DNA of 41,757 nt from Acaryochloris sp. IP29b_bin.148 (GTDB taxonomy: Bacteria > Cyanobacteriota > Cyanobacteriia > Thermosynechococcales > Thermosynechococcaceae): the NCBI RefSeq assembly GCF_028285565.1, contig NZ_JANQOY010000153.1, forward strand, positions 1-41,757, in the 5' to 3' direction. The first letter of the stretch is position 1. Each line of letters begins with the position of its first letter. Shown one piece after another: positions 27,671 through 35,957 of this stretch. The notes beneath the pieces are model-generated. The model ran no database searches and was not told the DNA's origin. It was given only the letters and a program-made list of their open reading frames with translations. A program made the translations under genes and the position numbers.

Positions 27671-27964
27671 ATGCCAGAAATTCGCTTTCAAATTCAATGG
27701 CCTGACGGTACCCAGGAAACTTGCTATTCCCCTTCCTTGGTTGTCAAAGACTATCTAGAGCCAGGAAGTACCTACGATTTGAGTGACTTTATTGCGCGAT
27801 CGCAAACCGCTCTGACCATTGCCAGTGATCGGGTCAAGGCTAAATATGGTATGCCTTGCAGTCTCGCCCTAGGACAACTGCAATCTCTGGAAACTCGGGC
27901 TCAGACCTATCAAGATCTCGCCGACCCCAAGGTGCAAATGATTCAGTTTATTCCTGCTGGTTAG
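27671..27964 (+). CDS. MSMEG_0570-family nitrogen starvation response protein
   Basis: A 97-residue protein of the small family found with Nit1-type nitrilase clusters. Recognisable parts are the N-terminus MPEIRFQIQWPDGTQE, CYSPSLVVKDYL, and the middle YDLSDFIARSQTALTIASDR followed by VKAKYGMPCSLALGQL. Biochemical function is unknown. In the Nit1C cluster of other bacteria a homologue accompanies nitrilase, radical SAM, GNAT, AIR-synthase-like and flavoprotein genes. Here it is on the opposite strand to the main operon, converges on the glycosyltransferase gene with a 17-bp overlap, and has its own NtcA-like promoter. Confidence 0.88.
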   Translation: MPEIRFQIQWPDGTQETCYSPSLVVKDYLEPGSTYDLSDFIARSQTALTIASDRVKAKYGMPCSLALGQLQSLETRAQTYQDLADPKVQMIQFIPAG

Positions 27965-29105
27965 CCCGTAAGCGGTAATACTGTTCCACATGACAAAGCG
28001 CTGACTGATGCCAGGAATATTGGTCCAAAATTGGGGTAGCAGAGGAGAGAGACGCTGAACTGTGAGTTGGATCCAGGCTCAACATCCCCTTAGCCATCTG
28101 GTCAGGGTCTTGGGGGTTGACCCACACGGCTTGCTCCCTACCTAAAAATTCTGTAAACGGCGGTTGGTCTGATAGAAGTAGCGGTAACCCAGATGCGATC
28201 GCTTCTAGCACGACCAGTCCCCATCCTTCTTTCAAAGACGGAAAACAAAAGGCATCCGCACAACGATACAGAACCGGAAGATCAGTATCAGGCACAACCC
28301 CTGGCAAAATCAGCGACCGCCCAATGTCAATTTGTAATGCCTGGACTTGCTGGAAAAACTGGTCTCGATACGCTTGGTAGTCAAACAATGTCGCTCCGCC
28401 TGCAATCACCAGCTGAGCTTGGGGCCTATGCTGCAATACTTGGGCAAAGGCAGTGAGTAACCGGAGGGAGTTTTTGCGGGGTTCAATCCCGCCCACCGTC
28501 AAATAAATAGGCGATCCATGCAAGCCCAAGGTTTCTTTAAGGGCAGATTCATGTCCAGTAGGTGTGGAAGAAAACCGCTCTAAGTTAACGCCATTCGTTA
28601 CACGGGGAGCCGTGATCTGGTACTCGGCGGCGAGTCTCTCTTGCCAGTAATCACTGACACATAAACATAAGTCGGGGTCTCGAATTGAGCGGTCTTGGCA
28701 CTGCTGTAAATAGGGACTCTGAAAGTCTTCAATATGGTGGACGGTGCGGACGACGGAGAGGAGATACTGTTTCTGGCGAAGCTGCATTAAAGCGTTGGCA
28801 CTAATGCAATCTTGGGCATGATAGATATCGTGTTGAGGGGGATGTTCCCCGAAGAATTTTACAAATTCCTGAATCCGCTGCTGGATCAGAGCATCGATAT
28901 TAATAGGTGCGGCTTGAGCAGGAATAAGCTGCGCAGGATGAGGTAAGGCCCGCTCAAAGCCTTGACCATCTTTATCGAGGGCATACACACAAACTTGATG
29001 ACCCAAAGCGGTAAGCGCTGCTGCCAGTTCTAGGGTATGGATAACGCTGCCCCGTGGCTTGGTGGCATAGGTCAACAGTGCGATTGATAGTGTCGACTCT
29101 GGCAT
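27948..29105 (-). CDS. MSMEG_0565-family glycosyltransferase
   Basis: A GT4-type glycosyltransferase of 385 residues associated with nitrilase clusters. The N-terminus LSIALLTYATKPRGSVIHTL is typical of the family. The C-terminal donor half has YLTVGGIEPRKNSLRLL, LPGVVPDTDLPVLYRCADAF and the E-x7-E stretch PSLKEGWGLVVLEAIASGLP. A GTG start ten codons upstream is possible, but ATG 29105 directly precedes the conserved strand and is preferred. In conserved clusters this gene runs with the other nit genes. Here a YhcG nuclease gene on the opposite strand separates it from them, so it needs its own promoter or read-through. Acceptor and product are unknown. Confidence 0.9.
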   Translation of the reverse strand: MPESTLSIALLTYATKPRGSVIHTLELAAALTALGHQVCVYALDKDGQGFERALPHPAQLIPAQAAPINIDALIQQRIQEFVKFFGEHPPQHDIYHAQDCISANALMQLRQKQYLLSVVRTVHHIEDFQSPYLQQCQDRSIRDPDLCLCVSDYWQERLAAEYQITAPRVTNGVNLERFSSTPTGHESALKETLGLHGSPIYLTVGGIEPRKNSLRLLTAFAQVLQHRPQAQLVIAGGATLFDYQAYRDQFFQQVQALQIDIGRSLILPGVVPDTDLPVLYRCADAFCFPSLKEGWGLVVLEAIASGLPLLLSDQPPFTEFLGREQAVWVNPQDPDQMAKGMLSLDPTHSSASLSSATPILDQYSWHQSALCHVEQYYRLRANQQE

Positions 29106-29164
29106 GTAATGTCTCTGGTCATTGCTTACTGACACAGTGCAATTAGTCTAAAGTGAAAGTCTAA

Positions 29165-30319
29165 ATGTTTCCCCTGAAAACCCTTTTCCCCTTGAGCGAT
29201 AATCACTCCAACTTACTGTATCAACGTATTCTCGACATTCTCAATGCCGCCAAAATTGGCGTTTCCCGAACTGTCAACACGACACAAGTCGTCTCCTACT
29301 GGCTGATCGGGCGCGAAATTGTTGAACAAGAACAACAGGGGCAACAACGGGCCGAATATGGCGAAAACCTACTCAAAGATCTTTCCCGTAGACTGACCAA
29401 AGATGTTGGTAAAGGCTTTTCCTATGCCAATCTAAAACTTATTCGCCAATTTTATTTTGCTTATCCGCAACTGCTGGGTGAACAGGACAAAGGCTACGCG
29501 GTGAGTAGCCTTTCTGATGCCCCGCTCGACCTCGCGAAAACTCTTCAACCCAACCCCAACTGGCAACCCGGTCAACTTCATCCCAATCTTTCTTGGACCC
29601 ATTACCGAAGACTGATGCGAGTGGATAATCTAGATGCTCGCGCCTTCTATGAAATCGAAGCGCTTCAAAATAACTGGTCCGCCCGCGAACTTGAACGCCA
29701 AATCAGCAGCCTTCTATTTGAACGCCTCGCCAAAAGCACCGACAAAGCCGGACTGATACAGCTCGCCACCGAAGGCCAAATGATTCAAACTCCCAGCGAT
29801 ATCTTCAAAGATCCCGTGGTGATCGAATTCCTCGGCCTCCCCGAATCCCCTCGCCTCGTCGAATCCGATCTCGAAACCGCTCTGATTAGCAACCTGCAAA
29901 CCTTTCTGCTCGAACTGGGCAAAGGATTTGCCTTTGTCTCACGCCAAGAACGGATCAGCCTGGATGGCGATCACTTCTATATCGATCTTGTTTTCTACCA
30001 CACCATCCTGAAGTGCTACATTCTGATCGATCTGAAAGTCGGAAAACTCAACCACGGCGACCTTGGCCAGCTCCAGCTCTACGTTAACTACTACGATCTC
30101 GAACGCTGTGCCCCAGACGACAACCCCACCCTGGGTCTGATCCTCTGCTCCGATAAAAATGATGCCGTGGTCAAATACACCCTTGGCCCCAACCAACAAT
30201 CCAAAATCTTCGCCAGCCGCTATCAGCTCCACCTGCCCACCGAAGCTGAACTCCAAGCCGAACTCCATCGAGAAATGGCCCAATTGCAAGATCGACGACC
30301 GCCCGATTCAGAGGTTTGA
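29165..30319 (+). CDS. YhcG/DUF1016 family PDDEXK nuclease
   Basis: A 384-residue protein with the two parts of the YhcG family. An N-terminal DUF1016-N DNA-binding region (about 15-190) shows VVSYWLIGREIVEQEQQG, LLKDLSRRLTKDVGKGFS and LKLIRQFYFAYP. The C-terminal PDDEXK nuclease domain (about 215-360) carries YIDLVFYH (D274), LIDLKVGK (D289, K291) and GQLQLYVNYYD. The family occurs widely in mobile and defence contexts; its precise role is unsettled. The gene lies in opposite orientation inside the nitrogen-starvation cluster and overlaps the end of the AIR-synthase-like gene by 12 bp. Its C-rich codon choice differs from the neighbours. Both points suggest a later insertion. Confidence 0.9.
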   Translation: MFPLKTLFPLSDNHSNLLYQRILDILNAAKIGVSRTVNTTQVVSYWLIGREIVEQEQQGQQRAEYGENLLKDLSRRLTKDVGKGFSYANLKLIRQFYFAYPQLLGEQDKGYAVSSLSDAPLDLAKTLQPNPNWQPGQLHPNLSWTHYRRLMRVDNLDARAFYEIEALQNNWSARELERQISSLLFERLAKSTDKAGLIQLATEGQMIQTPSDIFKDPVVIEFLGLPESPRLVESDLETALISNLQTFLLELGKGFAFVSRQERISLDGDHFYIDLVFYHTILKCYILIDLKVGKLNHGDLGQLQLYVNYYDLERCAPDDNPTLGLILCSDKNDAVVKYTLGPNQQSKIFASRYQLHLPTEAELQAELHREMAQLQDRRPPDSEV

Positions 30320-31309
30320 TGGGCTGTGATTCCGGTCTGCATGGGACGGAGAAAAACCCGTGAGGGATTCTTGACTCAAGTCCCAGAAGGCAGTTGACTC
30401 AGCGCCAAGTTTTAGAGTTAAGGTATGCCCCGGCGTGATCTGGCCAATAGCTGCACAGACCAAATCATGGGGGGCAAATAATTGCTGGATTGGCTCCACA
30501 CAATCGGGTCTAACACTGAGCAAAAAACCATAACCGGGGAAACTCACCAGCCACTGTTTAAAGTCCAGATCAGCAGGACTGGGAATTGCTTCTAGGTCTA
30601 GCACAGCCCCGCAACCGGAAGTCTCCAGCAACATCAATAAGGTGCCCACTAAGCCCCCCATGCTAATGTCTTTCCCGGCATCGCATAGTCCTGACTCAGC
30701 CAGGATGGGCAATAGATTCAGATTGGCCTGCAATATCTGGGGTTCTGCCATCGTTGCTGCATCCCAAAACGGATATTTCGGATGGGGCTTACCTTTTAGG
30801 TCGGTAACCAGCAGTAGGGTATCGCCCGGTTGGGCATTAAAACTGGTTATCAATCGTTGGGCGCGTCCCAAAATTGACACCGATAGAACTTCATAAGGGC
30901 TATGACAGTGAGTATGACCCCCAACAATCGGCACATTAAAGGCCTTAGATGCTGCTTTCATCCCTTGCCAGAGTTGCTCCGCCTGATCTGTGGACTGACT
31001 CCAAAGGGCATCCACTACGGCAATGGGTTGCCCCCCCATGGCATAGATATCGCTGACGTTGACGAGCACCCCACACCAACCTGCGAACCAAGGTTCTGTT
31101 TCCACTAACACGGACCACATGCCCTCCGCTGCCAGCAGCAGATACCCCTCGCCATCGGGAATAGCGGCACAGTCATCCCCCAACCAAATGGGTTTTTGAG
31201 TGGTATTGTCCGAAACCCAAGCACCTAGATGGCGGGCAACAGGTTGAATATCCCGTTTATGCAGCAGGCCCAAAGTTTGTCGTAATTCGGCGGCTAGATC
31301 CGACAGCAT
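30308..31309 (-). CDS. Sll0787-family AIR-synthase-like protein
   Basis: A 333-residue member of the PurM/AIR synthase-like superfamily, in the subfamily named after Synechocystis Sll0787. The N-terminal ATP-binding half shows WLGDDCAAIPDGEGYLLLA, GVLVNVSDIYAMGGQPIAVV and IVGGHTHCHSPYEVLSVSIL. The C-terminal half shows CDAGKDISMGGLVGTLLML. The family is thought to use ATP on an unknown small substrate in the Nit1C pathway. Its ATG overlaps the stop of the GNAT gene (TAATG), so translation is coupled. At its 3' end it collides with the YhcG gene. Confidence 0.92.
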   Translation of the reverse strand: MLSDLAAELRQTLGLLHKRDIQPVARHLGAWVSDNTTQKPIWLGDDCAAIPDGEGYLLLAAEGMWSVLVETEPWFAGWCGVLVNVSDIYAMGGQPIAVVDALWSQSTDQAEQLWQGMKAASKAFNVPIVGGHTHCHSPYEVLSVSILGRAQRLITSFNAQPGDTLLLVTDLKGKPHPKYPFWDAATMAEPQILQANLNLLPILAESGLCDAGKDISMGGLVGTLLMLLETSGCGAVLDLEAIPSPADLDFKQWLVSFPGYGFLLSVRPDCVEPIQQLFAPHDLVCAAIGQITPGHTLTLKLGAESTAFWDLSQESLTGFSPSHADRNHSPSNL

Positions 31310-31824
31310 TAAGAGGCTTGCAGCAGGGGCTTGGTTTGGGGACGGGGTTCATGGCCGGGAGGATAAAAGGCCAGGTCTGCTTCCATTAGGTGATGGGGGA
31401 GATCGCAAATCTGTATCTCTTCTAAGGAGTCCCAGTGCTGGCGTTGAAAGAACCGGACGTTCTGGAGTTGGACCGTAGCCAAGAAGCGATCGCATCCCCA
31501 GGTATTGGCCGTGGTCACGGCTTTATAGATCAATCCTTTACCGATGCGACCCACCCGCCGATAGTCAGCATGAACCCCTAAGCGACCACCGTACCAGAGC
31601 CGATCTTGCTCTTCGTAGATGCGGACTACGCCGACCACCTGTTGGTCTGGAGGTGCTTCTTTATCAATAGCCACGATCGGATAGGCGGTGGTATCAATAT
31701 CGTCCTCATCGTTCCCTTCAAATAGACCTTGTTCCTGGCAAAAAATAGACTGACGCAAGTCAAAATATCCCCGTAGATCCTGGGGAGATTGCGCCAACTT
31801 AAAGCAATATCGACTAGATGCCAT
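31309..31824 (-). CDS. MSMEG_0567/Sll0786-family GNAT N-acetyltransferase
   Basis: A 171-residue GNAT protein. The typical start FKLAQSPQDLRGYFDLRQSIFCQEQ is followed by QVVGVVRIYEEQ and the acetyl-CoA loop RLGVHADYRRVGRIGKGLIY (R-x-x-x-x-G-x-G/A region). It belongs to the nitrogen-starvation family seen next to Nit1 nitrilases. The acyl acceptor is unknown. It is separated by a 75-bp gap with a perfect hairpin from the radical SAM gene and overlaps the AIR-synthase-like gene by one base, within the main operon. Confidence 0.9.
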   Translation of the reverse strand: MASSRYCFKLAQSPQDLRGYFDLRQSIFCQEQGLFEGNDEDDIDTTAYPIVAIDKEAPPDQQVVGVVRIYEEQDRLWYGGRLGVHADYRRVGRIGKGLIYKAVTTANTWGCDRFLATVQLQNVRFFQRQHWDSLEEIQICDLPHHLMEADLAFYPPGHEPRPQTKPLLQAS

Positions 31825-31858
31825 CAGATACCTCTGTGCTGCTAAATAGTGCTGCTCA

Positions 31859-31874
31859 GCAATCGGGGGATTGC
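31859..31874. other. Perfect hairpin between the radical SAM and GNAT genes
   Basis: GCAATC-GGGG-GATTGC forms a six-base-pair stem with a four-base loop in the only sizeable gap of the operon. No T-run follows on either strand, so it does not look like an intrinsic terminator. A direct repeat GTGCTGCT (31840-31847 and 31853-31860) lies just beside it. It may set the ratio of upstream to downstream message by RNA processing. Confidence 0.4.
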
Positions 31875-31899
31875 AGGCTTCTATAAACCCTCAAAAAAA

Positions 31900-32985
31900 T
31901 TAAGCTTCAAACGTAGACAAAGCGGAACAAGCCCCACATTTGGCACATCCCGCATTGATATCTGCCGAGGACATGCCCGCCTGTTTGAGCATTGCCCCCA
32001 CCTGCTGATAGAGGGCAAACATAAACTCACTGCTGGGGGCGGGATGGTTGGCTAAGGGGGTGTCAGAAATGGGAACGAAGGGAACAACAAAGGGATATAC
32101 CCCCAAATCAATCAGTCGTTGCGAAGTCTCCACCAAAGTGTCTAAGCTATCCCCTAGTCCAGCTAATAAATAGGTGGAAACTTGGCCCCAGCCAAATACC
32201 TGCACTGCTGCCTCAAAAGCTTCAAAATAATGGGATAGAGGGACTTCGGCTTTGCCGGGCATAATGTGCGATCGCACCTGCGCATCCACCGCTTCTAGGT
32301 GCATTCCCAAACTATCTACCCCTGCCGCTTTCATCTGGGCAAACCAGCCAAAATCATCTGGGGGTTCGCATTGGGCCTGAATCGGTAGGTTGACCCGCGC
32401 TTTAATGGCTTGGGCACATTCAGCTAAGTAGGCAGCCCCGCGATCGCGGGTATTGGGTGTGCCGGTGGTCATAATCATATGTTTGACCCCATCTAGACGC
32501 ACCGCCGCCTCTGCCACTTCTGCCAGTTGTTCTGGCGTTTTGCGGGCAATGGTCCGATCCGCCTCTAGGGACTTTTCAATGGCACAAAACTGACAGGCCG
32601 TATCGGGATTTCGATACCGCATACAGGTTTGCAATACCGTAGTGGCCAACACGTCATGGCTATGGAGGAGGGCAATCTTCCAGTAGGGGATACCCTCTGC
32701 CGTTTGCAGTTGATAAAACTGGGGCTGCTGCGGAAATTCCACCGTGGCTACAGCCTGGTCGGCTTTCTCTAGCATCGCCTGCCGACCTTGATTCACCTGG
32801 GCAGTATAAGGGGACTGGCTAGCGGTGCCCGTATAGATGGGAACCATCACCGTCGTTCCATCCACGGTTACCGCTTTATGATCCGAGGGGCCTGCCCCAC
32901 CCCGACGACCCGCCACGCCAATACTGGGGTCAATTACCTGCAGTCCATTTGATTGCAGTTCAGTAATTAGATGTTGTTTGTCCAT
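31900..32985 (-). CDS. MSMEG_0568-family radical SAM protein
   Basis: A 361-residue radical SAM enzyme of the nitrilase-cluster family. The cluster-binding cysteines are C121, C131 and C134 (QTCMRYRNPDTACQFCAIE), a C-x9-C-x2-C spacing instead of the usual C-x3-C-x2-C. The barrel follows with HMIMTTGTPNTRDRGA, QCEPPDD and GWGQVSTYLLAGLGDS. Near the C-terminus C347-x2-C350-x2-C353 could bind an auxiliary iron-sulfur cluster. The chemistry is not established. It sits 9 bp downstream of the nitrilase gene, with which it is almost certainly co-transcribed. Confidence 0.92.
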   Translation of the reverse strand: MDKQHLITELQSNGLQVIDPSIGVAGRRGGAGPSDHKAVTVDGTTVMVPIYTGTASQSPYTAQVNQGRQAMLEKADQAVATVEFPQQPQFYQLQTAEGIPYWKIALLHSHDVLATTVLQTCMRYRNPDTACQFCAIEKSLEADRTIARKTPEQLAEVAEAAVRLDGVKHMIMTTGTPNTRDRGAAYLAECAQAIKARVNLPIQAQCEPPDDFGWFAQMKAAGVDSLGMHLEAVDAQVRSHIMPGKAEVPLSHYFEAFEAAVQVFGWGQVSTYLLAGLGDSLDTLVETSQRLIDLGVYPFVVPFVPISDTPLANHPAPSSEFMFALYQQVGAMLKQAGMSSADINAGCAKCGACSALSTFEA

Positions 32986-32994
32986 AATCTTGGG

Positions 32995-33993
32995 TTAATC
33001 GACGGGGTGAGGGATGGGCTCACTGGATAAGGGAGAATCCTGCTCTGGGAGCGGTACGGTGGGAGCGGATTGCATGACGGCCCACGCTTGTTGGTTCACC
33101 TGGAGCTGGAGTAGATCGGGCCGGGAATAATGGCCCACGGAGTCCATCATTCGCTTGCGTTTGGTAATTAGGGAGAAATCGAGATCGGCGATGGCCATCC
33201 CTTCGCCCTCAGTCACAGGGTCACAGAGGGGCACCCCCTCGGGGCTAATAATGGCGGTATAGCAGCCCCCACTTAGGACTTTTTGCAGTTTTTCATCGGC
33301 GGTAATTTGCTGCTTTTGCTCTGGGGTAAGCCAGCCCGTGGCATTGACCACAAAACAGCCCGACTCCAGAGCATGGTGGCGCATCGTTACCTCCATTTGG
33401 TCGGCAAAGATTTGTCCCACCATTGATCCGGGAAACTGCCCACAGTGAATTTCTTCCTGTTGAGCCATCAGGGCATAGCGAGCTAGGGGATTGTAATGCT
33501 CCCAGCAGGCTAAGGCCCCTAGCCGACCCACTGCCGTCTCTAGGACGACTAGTCCCGCCCCATCTCCCTGTCCCCAGACCATCCGCTCATGGTAGGTGGG
33601 AGTAATTTTACGTCGCTTTAGTCCCAAGGTGCCATCGGCATCAAAGATCAGCTGGGTGTTATAGAGGGAACCGCCTTCTCGCTCATTGACCCCCAGAACT
33701 ACCACCATTTCGTAGGATCGAGCTGCTCGACTGATGGCATCCACCACCGCCCCCGGTACGGTCACCGCTTCTTCGTATAGCTGCAGATGAGCCTTCCCCA
33801 TCACCACCGGGGGTTGGATAAAGGAGAAGTAAGGGTAGTAGGGAACGAAGGTTTCTGGGAAGACAATCAGTTGTACGCCCTCTTGGGCTGCAGATGCGAT
33901 CGCATCCAAAACTTTCTCCGTGGTCCCTTCTCGACTAAACAAGACTGGACTGATCTGTACCGCAGCGGCGCGTACCGTTTTTGCCTGTTCCAT
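32995..33993 (-). CDS. nit1: Nit1-type nitrilase (Nit6803 family)
   Basis: A 332-residue nitrilase-superfamily hydrolase that converts nitriles to carboxylic acid and ammonia. The catalytic triad is visible: E47 in [14 protein letters not shown]129 in [17 protein letters not shown] and C163 in [10 protein letters not shown]. It resembles the Synechocystis nitrilase Sll0784 in length and motifs. In Pseudomonas the Nit1C cluster is required for growth on cyanide as nitrogen source, while in cyanobacteria its physiological substrate is unsettled. A GAGG sequence lies 8 nt before the ATG. It is the second gene of the operon behind an NtcA-type promoter. Confidence 0.95.
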   Translation of the reverse strand: MEQAKTVRAAAVQISPVLFSREGTTEKVLDAIASAAQEGVQLIVFPETFVPYYPYFSFIQPPVVMGKAHLQLYEEAVTVPGAVVDAISRAARSYEMVVVLGVNEREGGSLYNTQLIFDADGTLGLKRRKITPTYHERMVWGQGDGAGLVVLETAVGRLGALACWEHYNPLARYALMAQQEEIHCGQFPGSMVGQIFADQMEVTMRHHALESGCFVVNATGWLTPEQKQQITADEKLQKVLSGGCYTAIISPEGVPLCDPVTEGEGMAIADLDFSLITKRKRMMDSVGHYSRPDLLQLQVNQQAWAVMQSAPTVPLPEQDSPLSSEPIPHPVD

Positions 33994-34019
33994 AACTAAT
34001 GACCTCAGGGGGCTGGCGG

Positions 34020-34502
34020 CTAGGTGGTCCAGGTATCGAGAATAAAAGCCCCTGACTTACGGTGCATCAAAACAATATCTAAGACATCTAAGGGGTTAAT
34101 GGGCCGAATCCCCGGAATCAAAGAGGGTTCACCGTGACCATAGAGAGCTTGCAAGGCAAATCGACAGGCATAGACCTTGCCCCCTTCTTCCATGATTTTG
34201 ACGAGCTGGTTGTTCATGGCCTGATGACCGGGAAAGGCTTCATCGCCAATCTTGGGAAAGCCGCGCTGCACACCCAGGGTGACGCCTGGCCCATAAAGCA
34301 AAACGGAGGTCTCAAATCCTTTGCGAATCAAACGGGTGGCCTGCAATAGATTCACCAAGCCAATCGATCCTTCAAAGGCAACGGTGTGAAAGGTAACTAG
34401 TGCTTTTTCGCCGGAATCGGCCTGCACATCGGGGAAGACTTTTTCCTCATAATCCACAAAAAAGTCGCCAGTCTGGTGGATGGGGGTGGTTACTTCTGGC
34501 AT
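34020..34502 (-). CDS. MSMEG_0572/Sll0783-family nitrogen starvation response protein
   Basis: A 160-residue protein of the family of Synechocystis Sll0783, which is strongly induced by nitrogen starvation and needed there for polyhydroxybutyrate accumulation. Recognisable parts are [56 protein letters not shown] and the ending [20 protein letters not shown] DsrE-like fold is suggested by the pattern of strands and by LYGPGV. AAGGA lies about 10 nt before the ATG. It is the first gene of the minus-strand operon and stands about 70 bp behind a perfect NtcA-type promoter. Confidence 0.93.
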   Translation of the reverse strand: MPEVTTPIHQTGDFFVDYEEKVFPDVQADSGEKALVTFHTVAFEGSIGLVNLLQATRLIRKGFETSVLLYGPGVTLGVQRGFPKIGDEAFPGHQAMNNQLVKIMEEGGKVYACRFALQALYGHGEPSLIPGIRPINPLDVLDIVLMHRKSGAFILDTWTT

Positions 34503-34539
34503 CGGTTAAGCATCCTTCTTGAAGAGTTTTGGAAGTGCC

Positions 34540-34559
34540 TGATGCGTCAATCAGCATCA
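34540..34559 (-). other. Stem-loop in the leader of the nit operon
   Basis: TGATGC (34540-34545) and GCATCA (34554-34559) can pair as a six-base stem with an eight-base loop in the predicted 5' untranslated leader between the NtcA promoter and the first gene. It may only affect message stability. Confidence 0.3.
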
Positions 34560-34569
34560 TTAACTCTGC

Positions 34570-34611
34570 ACAGTAAGTGGGTTGAAATCCTTCCCCTGTA
34601 TCAATAACTAC
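34570..34611 (-). promoter_or_regulatory. NtcA-activated promoter of the nit operon
   Basis: On the minus strand the order is GTA-GTTATTGA-TAC (34611-34598), exactly 22 bp of spacer, then TACTGT (34575-34570). This is the full consensus GTAN8TAC-N22-TAN3T of class II NtcA-dependent promoters in cyanobacteria. The start point should be near 34563, about 60 bases before the MSMEG_0572-family ATG. It predicts induction of the whole minus-strand operon under nitrogen limitation. Confidence 0.82.
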
Positions 34612-34804
34612 AAACCTACAATGTCTAATTGAAGTGATAGGGGAGTGCAACTATTGCATGGTCTCTAGGTGAAAAATTTAGAGATTTCCTATCACTTTTA
34701 ATAGGTTTATTACAGGTCATAGCGTTCACTTGAGAACATTCATCATGATTGAATTAAATTAGTAATGCGCTACATTTTTGGGAAAATAATGCTGTGAGAC
34801 AGTG

Positions 34805-34821
34805 ATATTGGTACCCAATAT
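34805..34821. promoter_or_regulatory. Perfect palindrome ATATTGG-TAC-CCAATAT
   Basis: Two perfect 7-bp arms around a 3-bp centre lie 121 bp upstream of the plus-strand three-gene module. It is a candidate operator for that module or the end of a small palindromic repeat. The rest of 34612-34941 shows no coding frame. Confidence 0.4.
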
Positions 34822-34941
34822 AAGAATTAGCCTTTATACAGGGGAATCCTAGAGAAGAAGGATCTTTGTAGGTGACGTTATAGATGATGACTCACTTCAA
34901 CTGTTGAGATCATTCATAACATCTGTTTTCAAGCTGTAACC

Positions 34942-35619
34942 ATGCCCAGTCCGTATTATTCCAAAGAGCAGATTAAATCAATGGTCGAACTTAAGCGACC
35001 TGATTTGCTGTATCAAATTAAGGATGAATATGGTGATGTCCTCGATTTCTCTTCTGCTTCAGGGCGGGAGCTACTCAATCACTTGCGCCATAATGTGACC
35101 AATTACGACGATGTTCTGCAAGAAATTGAGCATAATCAAGGGAGCATGTCGGGTCGTCAGCTTAAACATGCCACCAATGCTGCAACAGAGTTAGTATTGG
35201 CGCTCTACCGCGATGAACATGTGCGGGTTATCCAAGTTGCGCAAGATCGCGGCAATGTTCTGCGAAATCTTATGAAAAAGGTGGGGGTTAGTTCTGCTAG
35301 TGCCCTCTCCAACCTCCTCGATAGCTGGTCTGAAAAGCTTAAAACGGTTGCAAAATTAGAAAATAGCCAGCGATCGCTTCAACAATGGAATGATACCTAC
35401 CGGGTGCAGCGCACTTTAGTCAAAAAAGTCCTGGAACACGAAGGTGTAGATCCCTCAATTCGGACAAAAGTGGATCAGATTTACAGTACTCGATCCGTGA
35501 ATAAAGCGATCGCGATCGGGGAGTCACTGTTGGATTGGGAACAGTCAGAAATCTTAAAGCTGGTGAAAAAAGCAATTCGCTATAAACATCTTTCTGGATC
35601 TGAGAACGAGAAATCGTGA
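34942..35619 (+). CDS. Hypothetical helical protein, first gene of a three-gene module
   Basis: A 225-residue protein that I do not recognise. It starts MPSPYYSKEQIKSMVELK and is rich in predicted helix and charged residues with no hydrophobic segment, so it is soluble. A central stretch LRNLMKKVGVSSASALSNLL resembles helix-hairpin-helix or DNA-binding composition, but this is weak. Its TGA overlaps the ATG of the next gene by 4 bases (ATCGTGAAACTT region), so the two are coupled. The third gene is a GIY-YIG nuclease. The unit lies in an island that splits the nitrogen-starvation cluster, so a mobile or defence-related role is possible but unproven. Confidence 0.72.
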   Translation: MPSPYYSKEQIKSMVELKRPDLLYQIKDEYGDVLDFSSASGRELLNHLRHNVTNYDDVLQEIEHNQGSMSGRQLKHATNAATELVLALYRDEHVRVIQVAQDRGNVLRNLMKKVGVSSASALSNLLDSWSEKLKTVAKLENSQRSLQQWNDTYRVQRTLVKKVLEHEGVDPSIRTKVDQIYSTRSVNKAIAIGESLLDWEQSEILKLVKKAIRYKHLSGSENEKS

Positions 35620-35957
35620 AACTTCAAGGAATTAAGGTTGAGGTATTTAAATTAACTGGTGTCCCTCGAACACCAGAACTCAAGCGTCAGCGCCCAGATC
35701 TTACCCATGGCCGTGACTTACGCTATAAAGCTGAATGGCTGGCGATACTTGACCTACTGAAGCATCAGCAAACCATCCAACCAGATATAACCCTCGATCA
35801 ACTGGATCAACAAGAGATAGAACTTCAGCAATCCTTACATCGAGTAGGTAGAGTGACGGGATTATCAGCCAAAGCGGTAGACAAAATATGGGACAGGATT
35901 CAACACAATGCCCAGGCCAACTCAATCGATGTCACCCTTGAGGAGCTAGAGGTTTAG
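35616..35957 (+). CDS. Hypothetical protein, second gene of the three-gene module
   Basis: A 113-residue protein of no recognised family. The N-terminus (GIKVEVFKLTGVPRTPELKR, then RQRPDLTHGRDLRYKAEWLA) is basic and the C-terminal half is helical and acidic. Its start (GTG/ATG-type at 35616) overlaps the previous gene by 4 bases, and its TAG overlaps by one base the GTG of the GIY-YIG frame. Such tight packing means the three products are made together and probably act together. Function is unknown. Confidence 0.68.
   Translation: MKLQGIKVEVFKLTGVPRTPELKRQRPDLTHGRDLRYKAEWLAILDLLKHQQTIQPDITLDQLDQQEIELQQSLHRVGRVTGLSAKAVDKIWDRIQHNAQANSIDVTLEELEV

Noticed and set aside
31859-31874. Intrinsic terminator within the nit operon
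   Set aside because: The stem is perfect but no T-run follows on either strand, and the genes on both sides belong to one pathway.
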